A stretch of DNA of 64,000 nt from Thermus thermophilus HB8 (GCF_000091545.1 NC_006462.1:1-64000), one strand, 5' to 3'. Shown: positions 39,673 through 48,410, counted from the stretch's first letter. Notes: generated from the sequence alone by a model not told the origin. Numbers and translations: made by a program.

Positions 39673-41481
39673 CTAAAGCGCACGGAAAAGTGCCCGCCTC
39701 AGGTCCCCAGGAAGGCCCACCTCCCCGGCCCCCACGAAGGCCAGGAAGCGCCGCTCCAGTTGGGCAAGGGCTTTTTCCTCCGCTTGGGAAAGGGGAAGCC
39801 TTCCCTCCCGGACGAGGCGGGCGAGGAGGGAGCGGGCGCCGGGGGTTAGCCCCTCCAGGAGGTCCCGAAGGGTTTCCGGGTCCAGGAGGTCCTCCAGCCC
39901 CATGCCCTCATCCACCTCCAGTTCGACAAGCCAAAAGGTCCTGAGGCTAAGGGGCAGGCGGCGGGCCCAGTCCTCCAGACCGCCCCCCTCAGGAAGGGGT
40001 TCCTTCCGCCAGGGCCTTTGCGCCTCGAGGCGGCGGACGCGGAGGGGGTAGACGTTGAGCCAGTCCAGGTTCACGGCCCGGTTCCCGGGGGGGACGAGGA
40101 AGGCCTCTTCCACCTCCTCCTCGGGCGGGGCCAGGAGGAGCCAGGTGAAGAGGAACTCCTCCGGCCATAGGTCCCCGGGCGGGGGTTCGGGAGGGGAAAG
40201 GGGGGCGAGGGGGTCCCGCCCGAGCTCCAGGCGTAGGCGCAGGGCCTCCCTCACCCCCCAGGGGAGCTCCTCCCGCAGCAGGCGGCGCACCCGCCCCTCG
40301 GGCCAATCCCCAAAGGGCCGGTATAGGAGGGCGTAGAGCTCCAGGAGGAGGCTATCGGGGAAGGCCTTGCGGAAGTGGGCCAGCTCTCCGGGGGAGGCCG
40401 CGGCCGAGGCCGCCTCCCGTTCCTCCGGGGAGGCCCCGAGGAGCTCCCCGAGGCTCGCCAAGGGCACGAAGGGCGGCCTCCCCTCCTCCAGGAAGCGGAG
40501 GCGCATCACCCCCTCCCTCATCTCCTGCCTCACGTCTTCCGGGGAAAGGAGGCCCGAGCGCAGGAAGGGGCGGCCCCAAAGGGTGAGCTCCCCTAGCCCC
40601 AGGCGGGGAAGCCAGGACCGGAAGGCCTCCCAAGCGAAGGGTGGAGGGGACACGTCGGCCCGGCCCGGGGAGAGGAAGAGCCCCAGGGGAACCAGGGGCC
40701 TCCCCTCCTCTTCCGCCTCCAGAGGCTCCTCCAGGTGGGGAAACCGGGCCCTTAGGGGCGGGTCAAAGGCCCGGTCCAGCTCCAGGGCCACCCTCCCCTC
40801 TCCCACACCCAGGGCCAGGAGGGCGAGCCCCTCGGCGAGGTGGGGGTCCTTGGGGCGCCGGGCGAGGAGGGGCCGGGCCTCCTCCGCCAGGGACGGCCCC
40901 TCCTGGGGGAAACGGGCGAGGAGGCGGGCCAGCTCCACCCTCCAGTCCCCGCCCCACACCTCCCCGAGCTCCCCGGCGAGGCCTTGCGCCCTAAGGAAGG
41001 CCCCCCGGGCCAGGTACAGGCGCACCAGGAGGTAGCCCGGATAGGGGGAAGGGCGTTTGCGGAAAAACCCTTCCAGGGAGGGGATGTCCTCCTGGTAGAG
41101 CCACCGCTCCACCTCCCGGGCCACCTCCGGAGGAAGCCCCTGCTCCTCCAGAACGGCCTCCGCCCAGGCGGTGTCCCCCGGGAGAGGGAGGCCCCGCCGC
41201 TCCAGAAAGCGGGCCAAGTCCAGGAGGTGGGCGGGAAACTCCGTGCCGTAGATCCGCCAAAGCTCGGCGCAGGCCTCCCCACCCATGGCCTTGGCCCCAA
41301 GTTCCATGAGGCGGAGCCCTTCGTAGGCCCCGTCCGAGGTGAAGCGGAGGTAGCCGTAGAGGAACCGGGCCTCCGGGTCCTTGGGGTGCCTGCGGTAGGC
41401 CCGCTCCGCGTGCTCCAAGGCCTCGAGGAGATCCCCCTCCTCCAGGAGGTCCCAGGCCCGTTCCAGCTCCCAGCGCCCCAT
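39673..41481 (-). CDS. TPR-like protein of unknown function in the cobalamin locus
   Basis: About 602 residues. The N-terminal part is TPR-like (DLLEEGDLLEALEHAERAYR, RHPKDPEARFLYGYLRF); the remainder is Leu/Glu/Arg-rich helical with no motif I recognise. Its gene is packed between cobT and cobS. I start at ATG 41481: TATGAT (41488-41493, minus strand) precedes it by six bases, so the message is probably leaderless. The alternative ATG at 41496 lies upstream of that box. It might be a scaffold, but that is a guess. Confidence 0.65.
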   Translation of the reverse strand: MGRWELERAWDLLEEGDLLEALEHAERAYRRHPKDPEARFLYGYLRFTSDGAYEGLRLMELGAKAMGGEACAELWRIYGTEFPAHLLDLARFLERRGLPLPGDTAWAEAVLEEQGLPPEVAREVERWLYQEDIPSLEGFFRKRPSPYPGYLLVRLYLARGAFLRAQGLAGELGEVWGGDWRVELARLLARFPQEGPSLAEEARPLLARRPKDPHLAEGLALLALGVGEGRVALELDRAFDPPLRARFPHLEEPLEAEEEGRPLVPLGLFLSPGRADVSPPPFAWEAFRSWLPRLGLGELTLWGRPFLRSGLLSPEDVRQEMREGVMRLRFLEEGRPPFVPLASLGELLGASPEEREAASAAASPGELAHFRKAFPDSLLLELYALLYRPFGDWPEGRVRRLLREELPWGVREALRLRLELGRDPLAPLSPPEPPPGDLWPEEFLFTWLLLAPPEEEVEEAFLVPPGNRAVNLDWLNVYPLRVRRLEAQRPWRKEPLPEGGGLEDWARRLPLSLRTFWLVELEVDEGMGLEDLLDPETLRDLLEGLTPGARSLLARLVREGRLPLSQAEEKALAQLERRFLAFVGAGEVGLPGDLRRALFRAL

Positions 41482-41487
41482 GAAGAG

Positions 41488-41493
41488 ATCATA
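41488..41493 (-). promoter_or_regulatory. -10 box for a leaderless TPR-gene transcript
   Basis: Minus strand TGTGTATGAT contains an extended -10 (TATGAT), six bases before ATG 41481. No good -35 is visible. Confidence 0.45.
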
Positions 41494-41503
41494 CACAGGG
41501 GCC

Positions 41504-42511
41504 TCACCCCCGGGAAACCCCCGCCTCCTGGAAGGTGGCCATGTGGAGGATGCGGGCCGCGGCCCGGAGAAGGGGCATGGCGAGGACCGCCCCCGTCCCC
41601 TCCCCCAGGGCGAGGTCCAGGTCCAAAAGCGGCCTCAGGCCCAGGGCCTCCAGCTGGTGGCGGTGGCCGGGCTCCCGGGAGAGGTGGCCGGCGAAGAGGT
41701 GGTCCCTAAGCCCCGGCGCCATCTTCCAGGCCAAAAGGGCCCCCGCGGTCACGGGAAAGCCGTCCAGGACCAAGGGAAGCCCGGCCTCGTACCCCTCGAG
41801 GTAGATCCCGGCGATGGCCACAAGCTCAAGCCCCCCCACCTCGGCCGCCACCTCGAGGGGACCCATGCCCGGATGGAGGCGGGCGAGGGCCCGGGCCACC
41901 GCTTGGCGCTTCCGCCTCAGGCCCTCCTCCCCCACCCCCGTCCCCCGGCCCACCACGGCCTCGGGAGGGAGGCCTAAGAGGGCGGCGGTGAGGGCGGCCG
42001 CCGCCGTGGTGTTGCCGATGCCCATGTCCCCGGCGGCGAGGAGGGTGGCCCCTTCCGCGATGGCCCGCCTCGCCGCCTCGCGGCCCGCCAGGAGGGCCCT
42101 CTCCGCCTCCTCCGGGGTCATGGCGGGGCCTTGGGCGAGGTTCGCCGTCCCCGGGCGCACCTTGCGCTTGAGAAGCCCCGGGTGGTCGGGAAGCTCCCCC
42201 ACCACCCCCACGTCCAGGACGTAGACGGCGCAGTCCGCCGCCAGGGCGAACTGGTTGATGGCGGCGCCCCCGCGGAGGAAGTTCAGGACCATCTGCCGGG
42301 TGACCTCCTGGGGGTAGGCCGAGACCCCCTCGGCCACCACCCCGTGGTCGGCGGCGGCCACCACCACCGCCCCCCGCCCGAGCTCGGGCTTCACCCGGCC
42401 CTGGAGGGCGGCGAGGCGCAGGGCCACCTCCTCCAGGTAGCCCAAGGCGCGGGGGGGCTTGGTGAGCTGGTCCATGCGGAGCCGGGCTTGGGCGAAGACC
42501 TCCGGGTCCAT
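41504..42511 (-). CDS. cobT: Nicotinate-nucleotide:DMB phosphoribosyltransferase
   Basis: A 335-residue enzyme that makes alpha-ribazole phosphate from nicotinate mononucleotide and 5,6-dimethylbenzimidazole. The family motifs are ADHGVVAEGVSAYPQEVTRQ, AAGDMGIGNTTAAAALTAAL and the C-terminal catalytic Glu region LDLDLALGEGTGAVLAMPLL. It is the first gene of the minus arm; the base BluB supplies and the CobS/CobC steps that follow are all encoded nearby. The start is ATG 42511 or GTG 42514. Confidence 0.94.
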   Translation of the reverse strand: MDPEVFAQARLRMDQLTKPPRALGYLEEVALRLAALQGRVKPELGRGAVVVAAADHGVVAEGVSAYPQEVTRQMVLNFLRGGAAINQFALAADCAVYVLDVGVVGELPDHPGLLKRKVRPGTANLAQGPAMTPEEAERALLAGREAARRAIAEGATLLAAGDMGIGNTTAAAALTAALLGLPPEAVVGRGTGVGEEGLRRKRQAVARALARLHPGMGPLEVAAEVGGLELVAIAGIYLEGYEAGLPLVLDGFPVTAGALLAWKMAPGLRDHLFAGHLSREPGHRHQLEALGLRPLLDLDLALGEGTGAVLAMPLLRAAARILHMATFQEAGVSRG

Positions 42512-42514
42512 CAC

Positions 42515-42537
42515 GGGGAAAAGCTTACCCTAAGGGC
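42515..42537. promoter_or_regulatory. Compact divergent promoter region between cobT and cobC
   Basis: Only 26 bases separate the two start codons. Plus strand TACCCT (42526-42531) ends six bases before cobC ATG 42538. Minus strand TAAGCT (42522-42527) ends seven bases before GTG 42514 of cobT. Both fit leaderless transcripts and the two boxes overlap, so the polymerases would compete. Neither has a clear -35. Confidence 0.4.
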
Positions 42538-43071
42538 ATGGAGCTCTGGCTCGTGCGCCACGGGGAGACCCTCTGGAACCGGGAGGGAAGGCTTCTCGGC
42601 TGGACGGACCTCCCCCTCACGGCGGAGGGCGAGGCCCAGGCGCGAAGGCTCAAGGGGGCGCTTCCTTCTCTTCCCGCCTTCAGCTCGGACCTCCTCCGGG
42701 CGAGGCGGACGGCGGAGCTTGCGGGGTTTTCCCCCCGCCTCTACCCCGAGCTTCGGGAGATCCACTTCGGAGCGCTGGAGGGGGCCCTTTGGGAGACCCT
42801 GGACCCCCGTTACAAGGAGGCCCTCCTAAGGTTCCAGGGCTTCCACCCCCCGGGAGGGGAAAGCCTCTCGGCCTTCCAGGAAAGGGTCTTCCGCTTCCTG
42901 GAGGGGCTTAAAGCCCCTGCGGTCCTCTTCACCCACGGGGGGGTGGTGCGGGCGGTGCTCAGGGCCTTGGGGGAGGACGGCCTTGTGCCCCCGGGAAGCG
43001 CGGTGGCGGTGGACTGGCCCAGGAGGGTGCTCGTCCGCCTCGCCCTTGACGGGGAGGAGGCAACGGGGTAA
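42538..43071 (+). CDS. cobC: Alpha-ribazole phosphatase (histidine phosphatase)
   Basis: A 177-residue histidine phosphatase. The catalytic motif is LWLVRHGETLWNREGRLLG and the second His is in VLFTHGGVVRAVL. In the cobalamin locus the expected reaction is removal of phosphate from alpha-ribazole phosphate or adenosylcobalamin phosphate. It is transcribed away from cobT and stops 17 bases before the riboswitch. Confidence 0.88.
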   Translation: MELWLVRHGETLWNREGRLLGWTDLPLTAEGEAQARRLKGALPSLPAFSSDLLRARRTAELAGFSPRLYPELREIHFGALEGALWETLDPRYKEALLRFQGFHPPGGESLSAFQERVFRFLEGLKAPAVLFTHGGVVRAVLRALGEDGLVPPGSAVAVDWPRRVLVRLALDGEEATG

Positions 43072-43087
43072 AACAGGGGCGAGAGCG

Positions 43088-43228
43088 GCCGGGGTGCCCC
43101 AGGGCCCGGATGTCCTGGGGCGCAAAAGGGGGAAGACCGGTGAAAGTCCGGCGCTGTGCCGCAACGGTAACCGGCCCTAAGCCACAGGCCTAGCGTCTTG
43201 GCCGGAAGCCCGGATACCCGCCCCGGTG
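43088..43228 (+). promoter_or_regulatory. Cobalamin riboswitch
   Basis: The conserved cobalamin-aptamer parts appear in order: GGTGCC near 43094, GGGGGAAGACCGGTGAAAGT (43128 on) running into CCGGCGCTGTGCCGCAACGG, the AAGCCACAGG box (43179-43188) and CGGAAGCCCGGATACCCGCC (43203-43222). Downstream, GCCCC/GGGGC can pair around 43241-43256, directly before the AAAGGAGG ribosome site of the leader ORF. That suggests control at translation: bound B12 would hide the ribosome site and stop synthesis of the permease and the corrin genes. Confidence 0.92.
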
Positions 43229-43270
43229 CGCGCCTCACCTGCCCCCGAGCAGGGGCGAAAGGAGGCAAGC

Positions 43271-43339
43271 ATGGAAAACACCCTCGGGTTCCGGTTTAAG
43301 CCCCGCGTTTCCTCCCACCAAAAGGAAGGTGCCCCGTGA
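43271..43339 (+). CDS. 22-residue leader ORF coupled to the Ni/Co permease
   Basis: ATG 43271 follows AAAGGAGG (43258-43265) at a good distance. It encodes MENTLGFRFKPRVSSHQKEG followed by AP and stops at TGA 43337-43339, which overlaps the permease start GTG (43336-43338). The only strong ribosome site downstream of the riboswitch belongs to this ORF, so translating it probably delivers ribosomes to the permease. The peptide shows no known motif. It is too short for routine gene calling. Confidence 0.55.
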   Translation: MENTLGFRFKPRVSSHQKEGAP

Positions 43340-43998
43340 CGGGCCTCGAGCTTCTGGCCGTGGCCCTGGGGATGCGCCACGGCGTGGACCCCGACCACCT
43401 GGCGGCGGTGGACGGGCTTTCCCGGGTGAGGCCCTCGCCCCTTAACGGCGTCCTCTTCGCCCTGGGGCACGGGGGGGTGGTCACCCTCCTGGCCTTCCCC
43501 GCGGCAAGCCTCCTCGGGCGGGTGGACCTCGAGGCCCTCCACCTCCCCGCCTTCCTCCTCCTCTTGGTGGCGGCCCTGAACCTCTACCGGCTCCTCAAGC
43601 CCACCCCTCCTACCCCCCCGAAAGGGCTTCCCCTCCTCAACCCCCTCCTCCTCGGGGTCCTCTTCGGCCTCGGGTTTGAGACGGCGAGCCAGCTTTCCGC
43701 CCTGGCCCTTTCCGCCGAGCTCTCCCCTTTGCGCCTCGGGGCCTTCTTCACCCTGGGGATGCTCCTCGTGGACGGGGTGGACGGGCTTCTGGCGAGCCGT
43801 CTGCAGAACCTGGCCAAGGACTCCCGAAGGGCGGAAGAGGCGAGCCGCCTCCTCGGGTGGGCGGTGGTGGCCGTGGCCCTGGTTCTGGCCCTGGCGGAGC
43901 TCGGGGGGGTGGACCTCGAGGCCTTCGCCCTACCCCTAGGCCTCGGCCTCTTCGGCCTCCTGGTCTCCTTGAGGCTCTACGCCCTGAGGCCCGCATGA
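43336..43998 (+). CDS. NiCoT-family nickel/cobalt permease
   Basis: A 220-residue membrane protein. The signature metal site of the HoxN/NiCoT family is MRHGVDPDHLAAVDGLSRV (HxxxDH), followed by LFALGHGGVVTLLA and LLGVLFGLGFETASQLSALA. Placed behind a cobalamin riboswitch and in front of cbiD, it is almost certainly the cobalt importer for corrin synthesis. The start GTG overlaps the stop of the leader ORF, and its end overlaps cbiD by four bases. Confidence 0.92.
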   Translation: MTGLELLAVALGMRHGVDPDHLAAVDGLSRVRPSPLNGVLFALGHGGVVTLLAFPAASLLGRVDLEALHLPAFLLLLVAALNLYRLLKPTPPTPPKGLPLLNPLLLGVLFGLGFETASQLSALALSAELSPLRLGAFFTLGMLLVDGVDGLLASRLQNLAKDSRRAEEASRLLGWAVVAVALVLALAELGGVDLEAFALPLGLGLFGLLVSLRLYALRPA

Positions 43999-45095
43999 GC
44001 CACCCCTACCCCCCGCCCCGGGACAAGAAGGGAAGCCGCATCGGCTTCACCACGGGGGCAAACGCCGCCGCGGCGGCCAAGGCCGCGGCCCTCGCCCTCC
44101 TCGGGGAAGCCCCGGAGGTGGTGGACATCTGGCTTCCCGCGGGGTGGCGGCAACCCTTCCGGGTCTTCCGCCTGGAAAGGAAGGGGGACGGGGTCCTGGT
44201 GGGGATGATCAAGGACGCCGGGGACGACCCCGACGTGACCCACGGGGCGGAGATCCAGGCCTTCGTGCGCTTTGCGAGCGAAGACCGCCTCGAGGGGGGC
44301 GAGGGGGTAGGGGTGGTGACCAAGCCCGGCCTCGGGGTGCCCGTGGGGGAGCCCGCCATCAACCCCGTGCCCAGGCGGATGATCTGGGAAGCGGTGCGGG
44401 AGGTGACGGAAAGGCCCCTCGCCGTCACCATCGCCATCCCCGGCGGGGAGGAGCTCGCCAAGAAGACCTTAAACCCCAGGCTCGGGATCCTCGGGGGGCT
44501 CTCCGTCCTCGGGACCACGGGGGTGGTGAAGCCCTACTCCACCAGCGCCTTCCGCATGAGCGTGGTCCAGGCGGTGGGGGTGGCGCGGGCGAACGGGCTC
44601 TTAGAGATCGCCGCCACCACGGGGGGCAAGAGCGAGCGCTTCGCCCAAAGGCTCCTCCCCCACCTCCCGGAGATGGCCTTCATAGAGATGGGGGACTTCG
44701 TGGGGGACGTCCTCCGGGCCGCCAGGAAGGTGGGGGTAGAGGTGGTGCGCGTCGTGGGAATGATCGGGAAGATCTCCAAGATGGCCGACGGCAAGACCAT
44801 GACCCACGCCGCCGGGGGCGAGGTGAACCTCTCCCTCCTCCTTTCCCTCCTCAAGGAGGCGGGGGCAAGCCCTAAGGCCCTCAAGGAGGCGGAGGGGGCG
44901 GCCACCGCCCGCCGCTTCCTGGAGATCGCCTTAGAAGAGGGCCTGGAGCTTTTCTTCGTGAACCTCGTCCGCCTGGCCCAGGAGAAGCTCCAGGCCTACA
45001 TCGGGGAGAGGCCCTTCGTGAGCGTGGCCCTCACCGACTTTGACGAGGGGCGGTGCCTCGCCGCCTGGCCCGACAGGGAGGTGTACCGTGGATGA
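43995..45095 (+). CDS. cbiD: Cobalt-precorrin-5B (C1)-methyltransferase
   Basis: A 366-residue CbiD, the C1 methylase of the early-cobalt route. Landmarks: SRIGFTTGANAAAAAKAAAL at the N-terminus, RLGILGGLSVLGTTGVVKPY and IEMGDFVGDVLRAARKVGVE. It uses S-adenosylmethionine. It starts at ATG 43995, overlapping the permease stop, and its last codons overlap cbiC. Confidence 0.93.
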   Translation: MSHPYPPPRDKKGSRIGFTTGANAAAAAKAAALALLGEAPEVVDIWLPAGWRQPFRVFRLERKGDGVLVGMIKDAGDDPDVTHGAEIQAFVRFASEDRLEGGEGVGVVTKPGLGVPVGEPAINPVPRRMIWEAVREVTERPLAVTIAIPGGEELAKKTLNPRLGILGGLSVLGTTGVVKPYSTSAFRMSVVQAVGVARANGLLEIAATTGGKSERFAQRLLPHLPEMAFIEMGDFVGDVLRAARKVGVEVVRVVGMIGKISKMADGKTMTHAAGGEVNLSLLLSLLKEAGASPKALKEAEGAATARRFLEIALEEGLELFFVNLVRLAQEKLQAYIGERPFVSVALTDFDEGRCLAAWPDREVYRG

Positions 45096-45786
45096 CCTGA
45101 TCAAGGCGCAGAAAAACCCTGCCCACCAGATGACGGAAAAAGGGCGGGCCATAGAGGAGGAGAGCTTCCGCATCGTGGACCAGGAAGCGGGGCCCCACGG
45201 CTTCTCCCCCCTGGAGTGGCCCGTGGTGCGCCGGATGATCCACGCCACCGCCGACTTTGAGTACAAGGCGCTCACCCGCTTTAGCCAAGGGGCGGTGGAG
45301 GCGGGGCTAAAGGCCATCCAAGCGGGGGCGCGGATCCTGGTGGACGCCCGGATGATCGCCTGCGGCCTAAACCCGGAAAGGCTCAGGCTCTTCGGCAACG
45401 AGGTGGTGGAGCTCCTCGCCCACCCTGAGGTGGTGGCAAGGGCCAAGGCCACGGGGGGAACCCGGGCCGAGGCGGCGGTGGCCTACGCCTGGGAAAAGGG
45501 GCTTCTGGACGGGGCCATCGTGGGGGTGGGGAACGCCCCCACCTTCCTCCTCGCCCTGGTGGAGGCCATCCGGCAAGGGGCGAGGCCCGCCCTGGTCCTG
45601 GGGATGCCCGTGGGCTTCGTGAACGTCCTGGAGGCCAAGCGGGCCCTCATGGAAGCCCCGGTGCCCTGGATCGTCACGGAGGGCCGAAAAGGGGGAAGCA
45701 CCCTGGTGGTGGCCGCCCTCCACGCCCTGATCCGCCTCGCGGCGGACGGGGGGGTGGACACCTCCAGGGCCTACAGGGAGGGGTAG
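45088..45786 (+). CDS. cbiC: Cobalt-precorrin-8 methylmutase
   Basis: A 232-residue CbiC/CobH, which moves a methyl group from C11 to C12 to give cobyrinate. The catalytic His region is VVRRMIHATADFEYKALTRF; DARMIACGLNPERLRLFGNE and GNAPTFLLALVEAIRQGARP are conserved. I use GTG 45088 (VDDLIKAQKNPAHQM), which overlaps cbiD by eight bases; the longer open frame upstream is within cbiD. Confidence 0.94.
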   Translation: MDDLIKAQKNPAHQMTEKGRAIEEESFRIVDQEAGPHGFSPLEWPVVRRMIHATADFEYKALTRFSQGAVEAGLKAIQAGARILVDARMIACGLNPERLRLFGNEVVELLAHPEVVARAKATGGTRAEAAVAYAWEKGLLDGAIVGVGNAPTFLLALVEAIRQGARPALVLGMPVGFVNVLEAKRALMEAPVPWIVTEGRKGGSTLVVAALHALIRLAADGGVDTSRAYREG

Positions 45787-46998
45787 ATGGTCTACGTGAT
45801 CGGGATGGGCGCGAGGGGCCGGGAGGGCCTGAGCCTAAAGGCCCTAAGGCGCCTGGAGGAGGCGGAGGTCCTGATCGGCGGCAGGCGCCACCTCGCCCAC
45901 TTCCCCGACCACCCCGGGGAGAAGGTGCCCGTCCAGGGCCCCCTGGAGGCCCTTTTGGACCTGGCGGAGGCGCGGCTTAAAGAGGGGAAGAAGGTGGCCT
46001 TCCTGGCCTCGGGGGACCCCCTCTTCTACGGGATCGGCAAAAGGGTCCTGGAACGCTTCCCCGAGGCCGAGGTCCATCCCGCCCCCACCGCCTTCCAGGA
46101 GGCCTTCGCGAGGCTTAAGCTCCCCTGGGACCAGGCCCGCTTCTTCTCCCTCCACGGAAGGCCTTTGGGCGGGGTGCTTTTGGAGCTCAGCCTCTCCCCC
46201 CTCTCCGTGGTCTACACCGACCCCGAGCACACCCCGGCGGGGATCGCCCGGGCCCTCCTGGAGATGGGCGTGGACGCCCGGGCCCACGTGGCGGAGCGGC
46301 TTGGGGAGGAGGACGAAAGGGTGCGGAGCTTCGCGGGCCTAAAGGAGGTGGCCGAGGAGCGCTTCCTGGACCCCAACGTCCTCATCCTAGAGGCCAAGGG
46401 GCCCCTTCCCCCAAGGCTCGGCTTCTTCCCCGACGAGGCCTTTGAGCAAAGGATGCCCAAGAAGGGGCTCATCACCAAACGGGAGGTGCGGCTTTTGGCC
46501 TTGGGGCTCCTCGGCCTTCCCCCGGACGGGGTCCTTTGGGACATCGGCGCCGGAACGGGGAGCGTGGGGATTGAGGCGGCGAGGCTTGCCCCCTGGGGGG
46601 AGGTCTACGCCGTGGAGAAAAACCCCGAGTCCTGGCCCCACATCGTGGAGAACGCCCGCCGCTTCGGGGCCTTTAACCTCCACCTGGTCAAGGGGGAGGC
46701 CCCAGAGGCCCTAAAGGGCCTCCCCGCCCCCCACGCCGTCTTCGTGGGGGGAAGCGGGGGGGAGCTTGAGGAGATCCTCCGGGTGAGCCTAAAGGCCCTG
46801 AGGCCCGGGGGGAGGCTCGTGGTGGCGGCCATCACCCTGGAGAACCTCCTTGCGGCCTACGGCTTCCTGAAGGGAACGGGGCTCCCCCTGGAGGGCTTCC
46901 AGGTCCAGGCGAGCCGGGTGGTGCCCCTCGCCCGCTACCACCGCCTCGAGGCGCAAAACCCCATCACCCTCCTCGCCGTGACCAAGGAGGGCGCATGA
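45787..46998 (+). CDS. cbiET: Cobalt-precorrin-7 C5-methyltransferase / C15-methylating decarboxylase fusion
   Basis: A 403-residue two-domain enzyme. Residues 1-200 are CbiE (MVYVIGMGARGREGLSLKAL, LASGDPLFYGIGKRVLERF), a tetrapyrrole methylase. From about 215 on it is CbiT, a Rossmann-type methyltransferase (LWDIGAGTGSVGIEAARLA, FVGGSGGELEEILR) that methylates C15 and removes the acetate side-chain carboxyl. The fusion corresponds to CobL of the aerobic pathway. It starts directly after the cbiC stop. Confidence 0.93.
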   Translation: MVYVIGMGARGREGLSLKALRRLEEAEVLIGGRRHLAHFPDHPGEKVPVQGPLEALLDLAEARLKEGKKVAFLASGDPLFYGIGKRVLERFPEAEVHPAPTAFQEAFARLKLPWDQARFFSLHGRPLGGVLLELSLSPLSVVYTDPEHTPAGIARALLEMGVDARAHVAERLGEEDERVRSFAGLKEVAEERFLDPNVLILEAKGPLPPRLGFFPDEAFEQRMPKKGLITKREVRLLALGLLGLPPDGVLWDIGAGTGSVGIEAARLAPWGEVYAVEKNPESWPHIVENARRFGAFNLHLVKGEAPEALKGLPAPHAVFVGGSGGELEEILRVSLKALRPGGRLVVAAITLENLLAAYGFLKGTGLPLEGFQVQASRVVPLARYHRLEAQNPITLLAVTKEGA

Positions 46999-47666
46999 AG
47001 CTCTACCTGATCGGCCTGGGCCCCGGCGACCCCGAGCTCCTCACCCTGAAGGCGCTAAGGCTCATCCAAAGGCTTCCCGTCCTCTTCTACCCCAAGGAGG
47101 AGGGGAGGGAGCCCGTCGCCCTGGGAATCGCCCGGCCCTTCCTCCCCGAGGGCAAGCCCCTCCTCCCCTTGCCCCTCTTCACCGGAGGGGACCCCAAGGA
47201 GGCGGAGAGGGCGAGGAGGGAGGCGGCCCGCAGGGTCCGGGAGGCCCTTTCCCGCTACGGGGAAGGGGGGTACCTGGTCCTCGGGGACAGCCTCCTCTAC
47301 GCCTCTCCCCTGAACCTCCTCCCCCACCTGGAGGGGGTGGCGGTGGAGGCCGTTCCCGGGATCAGCGCCCACCAGCTGGCGGCGGCCAGCCTCCTCAAGC
47401 CCATCGCCCTGGGGGAGGAGGGGTTCGCCGCGGTGACGGGGCTTGGCCCCGTGGACCCAGAGGGCCTAGACCGCTTCCAGAGCGTCTTCGTCTACAAGGC
47501 CAAGGACCTCGAGGCCCTGGAAAGGGCCTTTCCCGACCGGGAGGGGTGGGCCTTTTTGCGCCTGGGGATGCCGGGGGAACGGGTCCTGCCCCTGGGGGCG
47601 GCCAAGGGGGTGGCGCGGGACTATTGGACCCTGGTGGGGCTTTGGCGAAAAGGAGGGGAAGGATGA
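46995..47666 (+). CDS. cbiL: Cobalt-precorrin-2 C20-methyltransferase
   Basis: A 223-residue tetrapyrrole methylase that makes cobalt-precorrin-3. The N-terminal motif is LYLIGLGPGDPELLTLKALR and the second SAM-site element is GYLVLGDSLLYASPLNLL; AVPGISAHQLAAASLLKPIA follows. The absence of long insertions and the VPGISA stretch match CbiL/CobI. It overlaps cbiET by four bases and cbiF by four. Confidence 0.9.
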   Translation: MKLYLIGLGPGDPELLTLKALRLIQRLPVLFYPKEEGREPVALGIARPFLPEGKPLLPLPLFTGGDPKEAERARREAARRVREALSRYGEGGYLVLGDSLLYASPLNLLPHLEGVAVEAVPGISAHQLAAASLLKPIALGEEGFAAVTGLGPVDPEGLDRFQSVFVYKAKDLEALERAFPDREGWAFLRLGMPGERVLPLGAAKGVARDYWTLVGLWRKGGEG

Positions 47667-48406
47667 GGCCCGTGGTGCACGTGGTGGGCGGGGGGCCCGG
47701 GGACCCGGAGCTCCTCACGGTGAAGGGGGCGAGGCTTTTGGGAGAGGCCCGCTTCGTCCTCTACACGGGAAGCCTCTTCCCCGAAGGGGCCTTGCGGGAG
47801 CTTGCCCCAAAAGCGGCGCTTCTGGACTCCAAGGGGATGACCTTGGAGGAGATCGTCCTGGCCCTGGCCGAGGAGGCCCGGAAGGGCGGGGGGGTGGTCC
47901 GGCTCCACTCGGGGGACCCGGGGCTTTACGGGACCCTTCTGGAGGAGAAGGAGGCCCTCGAGGCCCTAGGGGTGGGGGTGGAGGTGGTGCCCGGGGTCAC
48001 GGCGGCCTTCGCCCTGGCGGCGAGGGCGGGCCTCTCCCTCACCGCCCCCGGGGTGGCCCAGGCGGTGGCCTTCACCCGGCTTGGGGTCAGGACCCCTGTC
48101 CCCGAGGGCCAGGACCCCAAAAGCCTTGCCCGCAAGGGGCTAACCCTTGCGGTCTACCTCTCGGGGATGCACCCAAGGAGGCTATCCCGGGAGCTTCTGG
48201 AGGCGGGGCTTCCCGGGGACACCCCGGTGCTCTACGGGCACAAGGTGGCCCAACCGGGGGAGGAGGTGGGGCTCACGGACCTTAAGGGCCTCGCCCACCT
48301 CCCCGCCCGGGACACCACGGTCTATCTGGTGGGAGAAGCTTTACGGGCCAAGGGGGTAAGGAGCCTGCTTTACGACCCCAGCTTTAAACACCGCTATAGG
48401 AGGTGA
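47663..48406 (+). CDS. cbiF: Cobalt-precorrin-4 C11-methyltransferase
   Basis: A 247-residue CbiF/CobM. Motifs: VHVVGGGPGDPELLTVKGAR, VVRLHSGDPGLYGTLLEEKE (the SGDP SAM-site loop) and VVPGVTAAFALAARAGLSLT. Segment GLTLAVYLSGMHPRRLSREL is typical of the C11 enzymes. It adds the methyl group at C11 before ring contraction is completed by CbiG. Confidence 0.92.
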   Translation: MRPVVHVVGGGPGDPELLTVKGARLLGEARFVLYTGSLFPEGALRELAPKAALLDSKGMTLEEIVLALAEEARKGGGVVRLHSGDPGLYGTLLEEKEALEALGVGVEVVPGVTAAFALAARAGLSLTAPGVAQAVAFTRLGVRTPVPEGQDPKSLARKGLTLAVYLSGMHPRRLSRELLEAGLPGDTPVLYGHKVAQPGEEVGLTDLKGLAHLPARDTTVYLVGEALRAKGVRSLLYDPSFKHRYRR

Positions 48407-48410
48407 GGGC

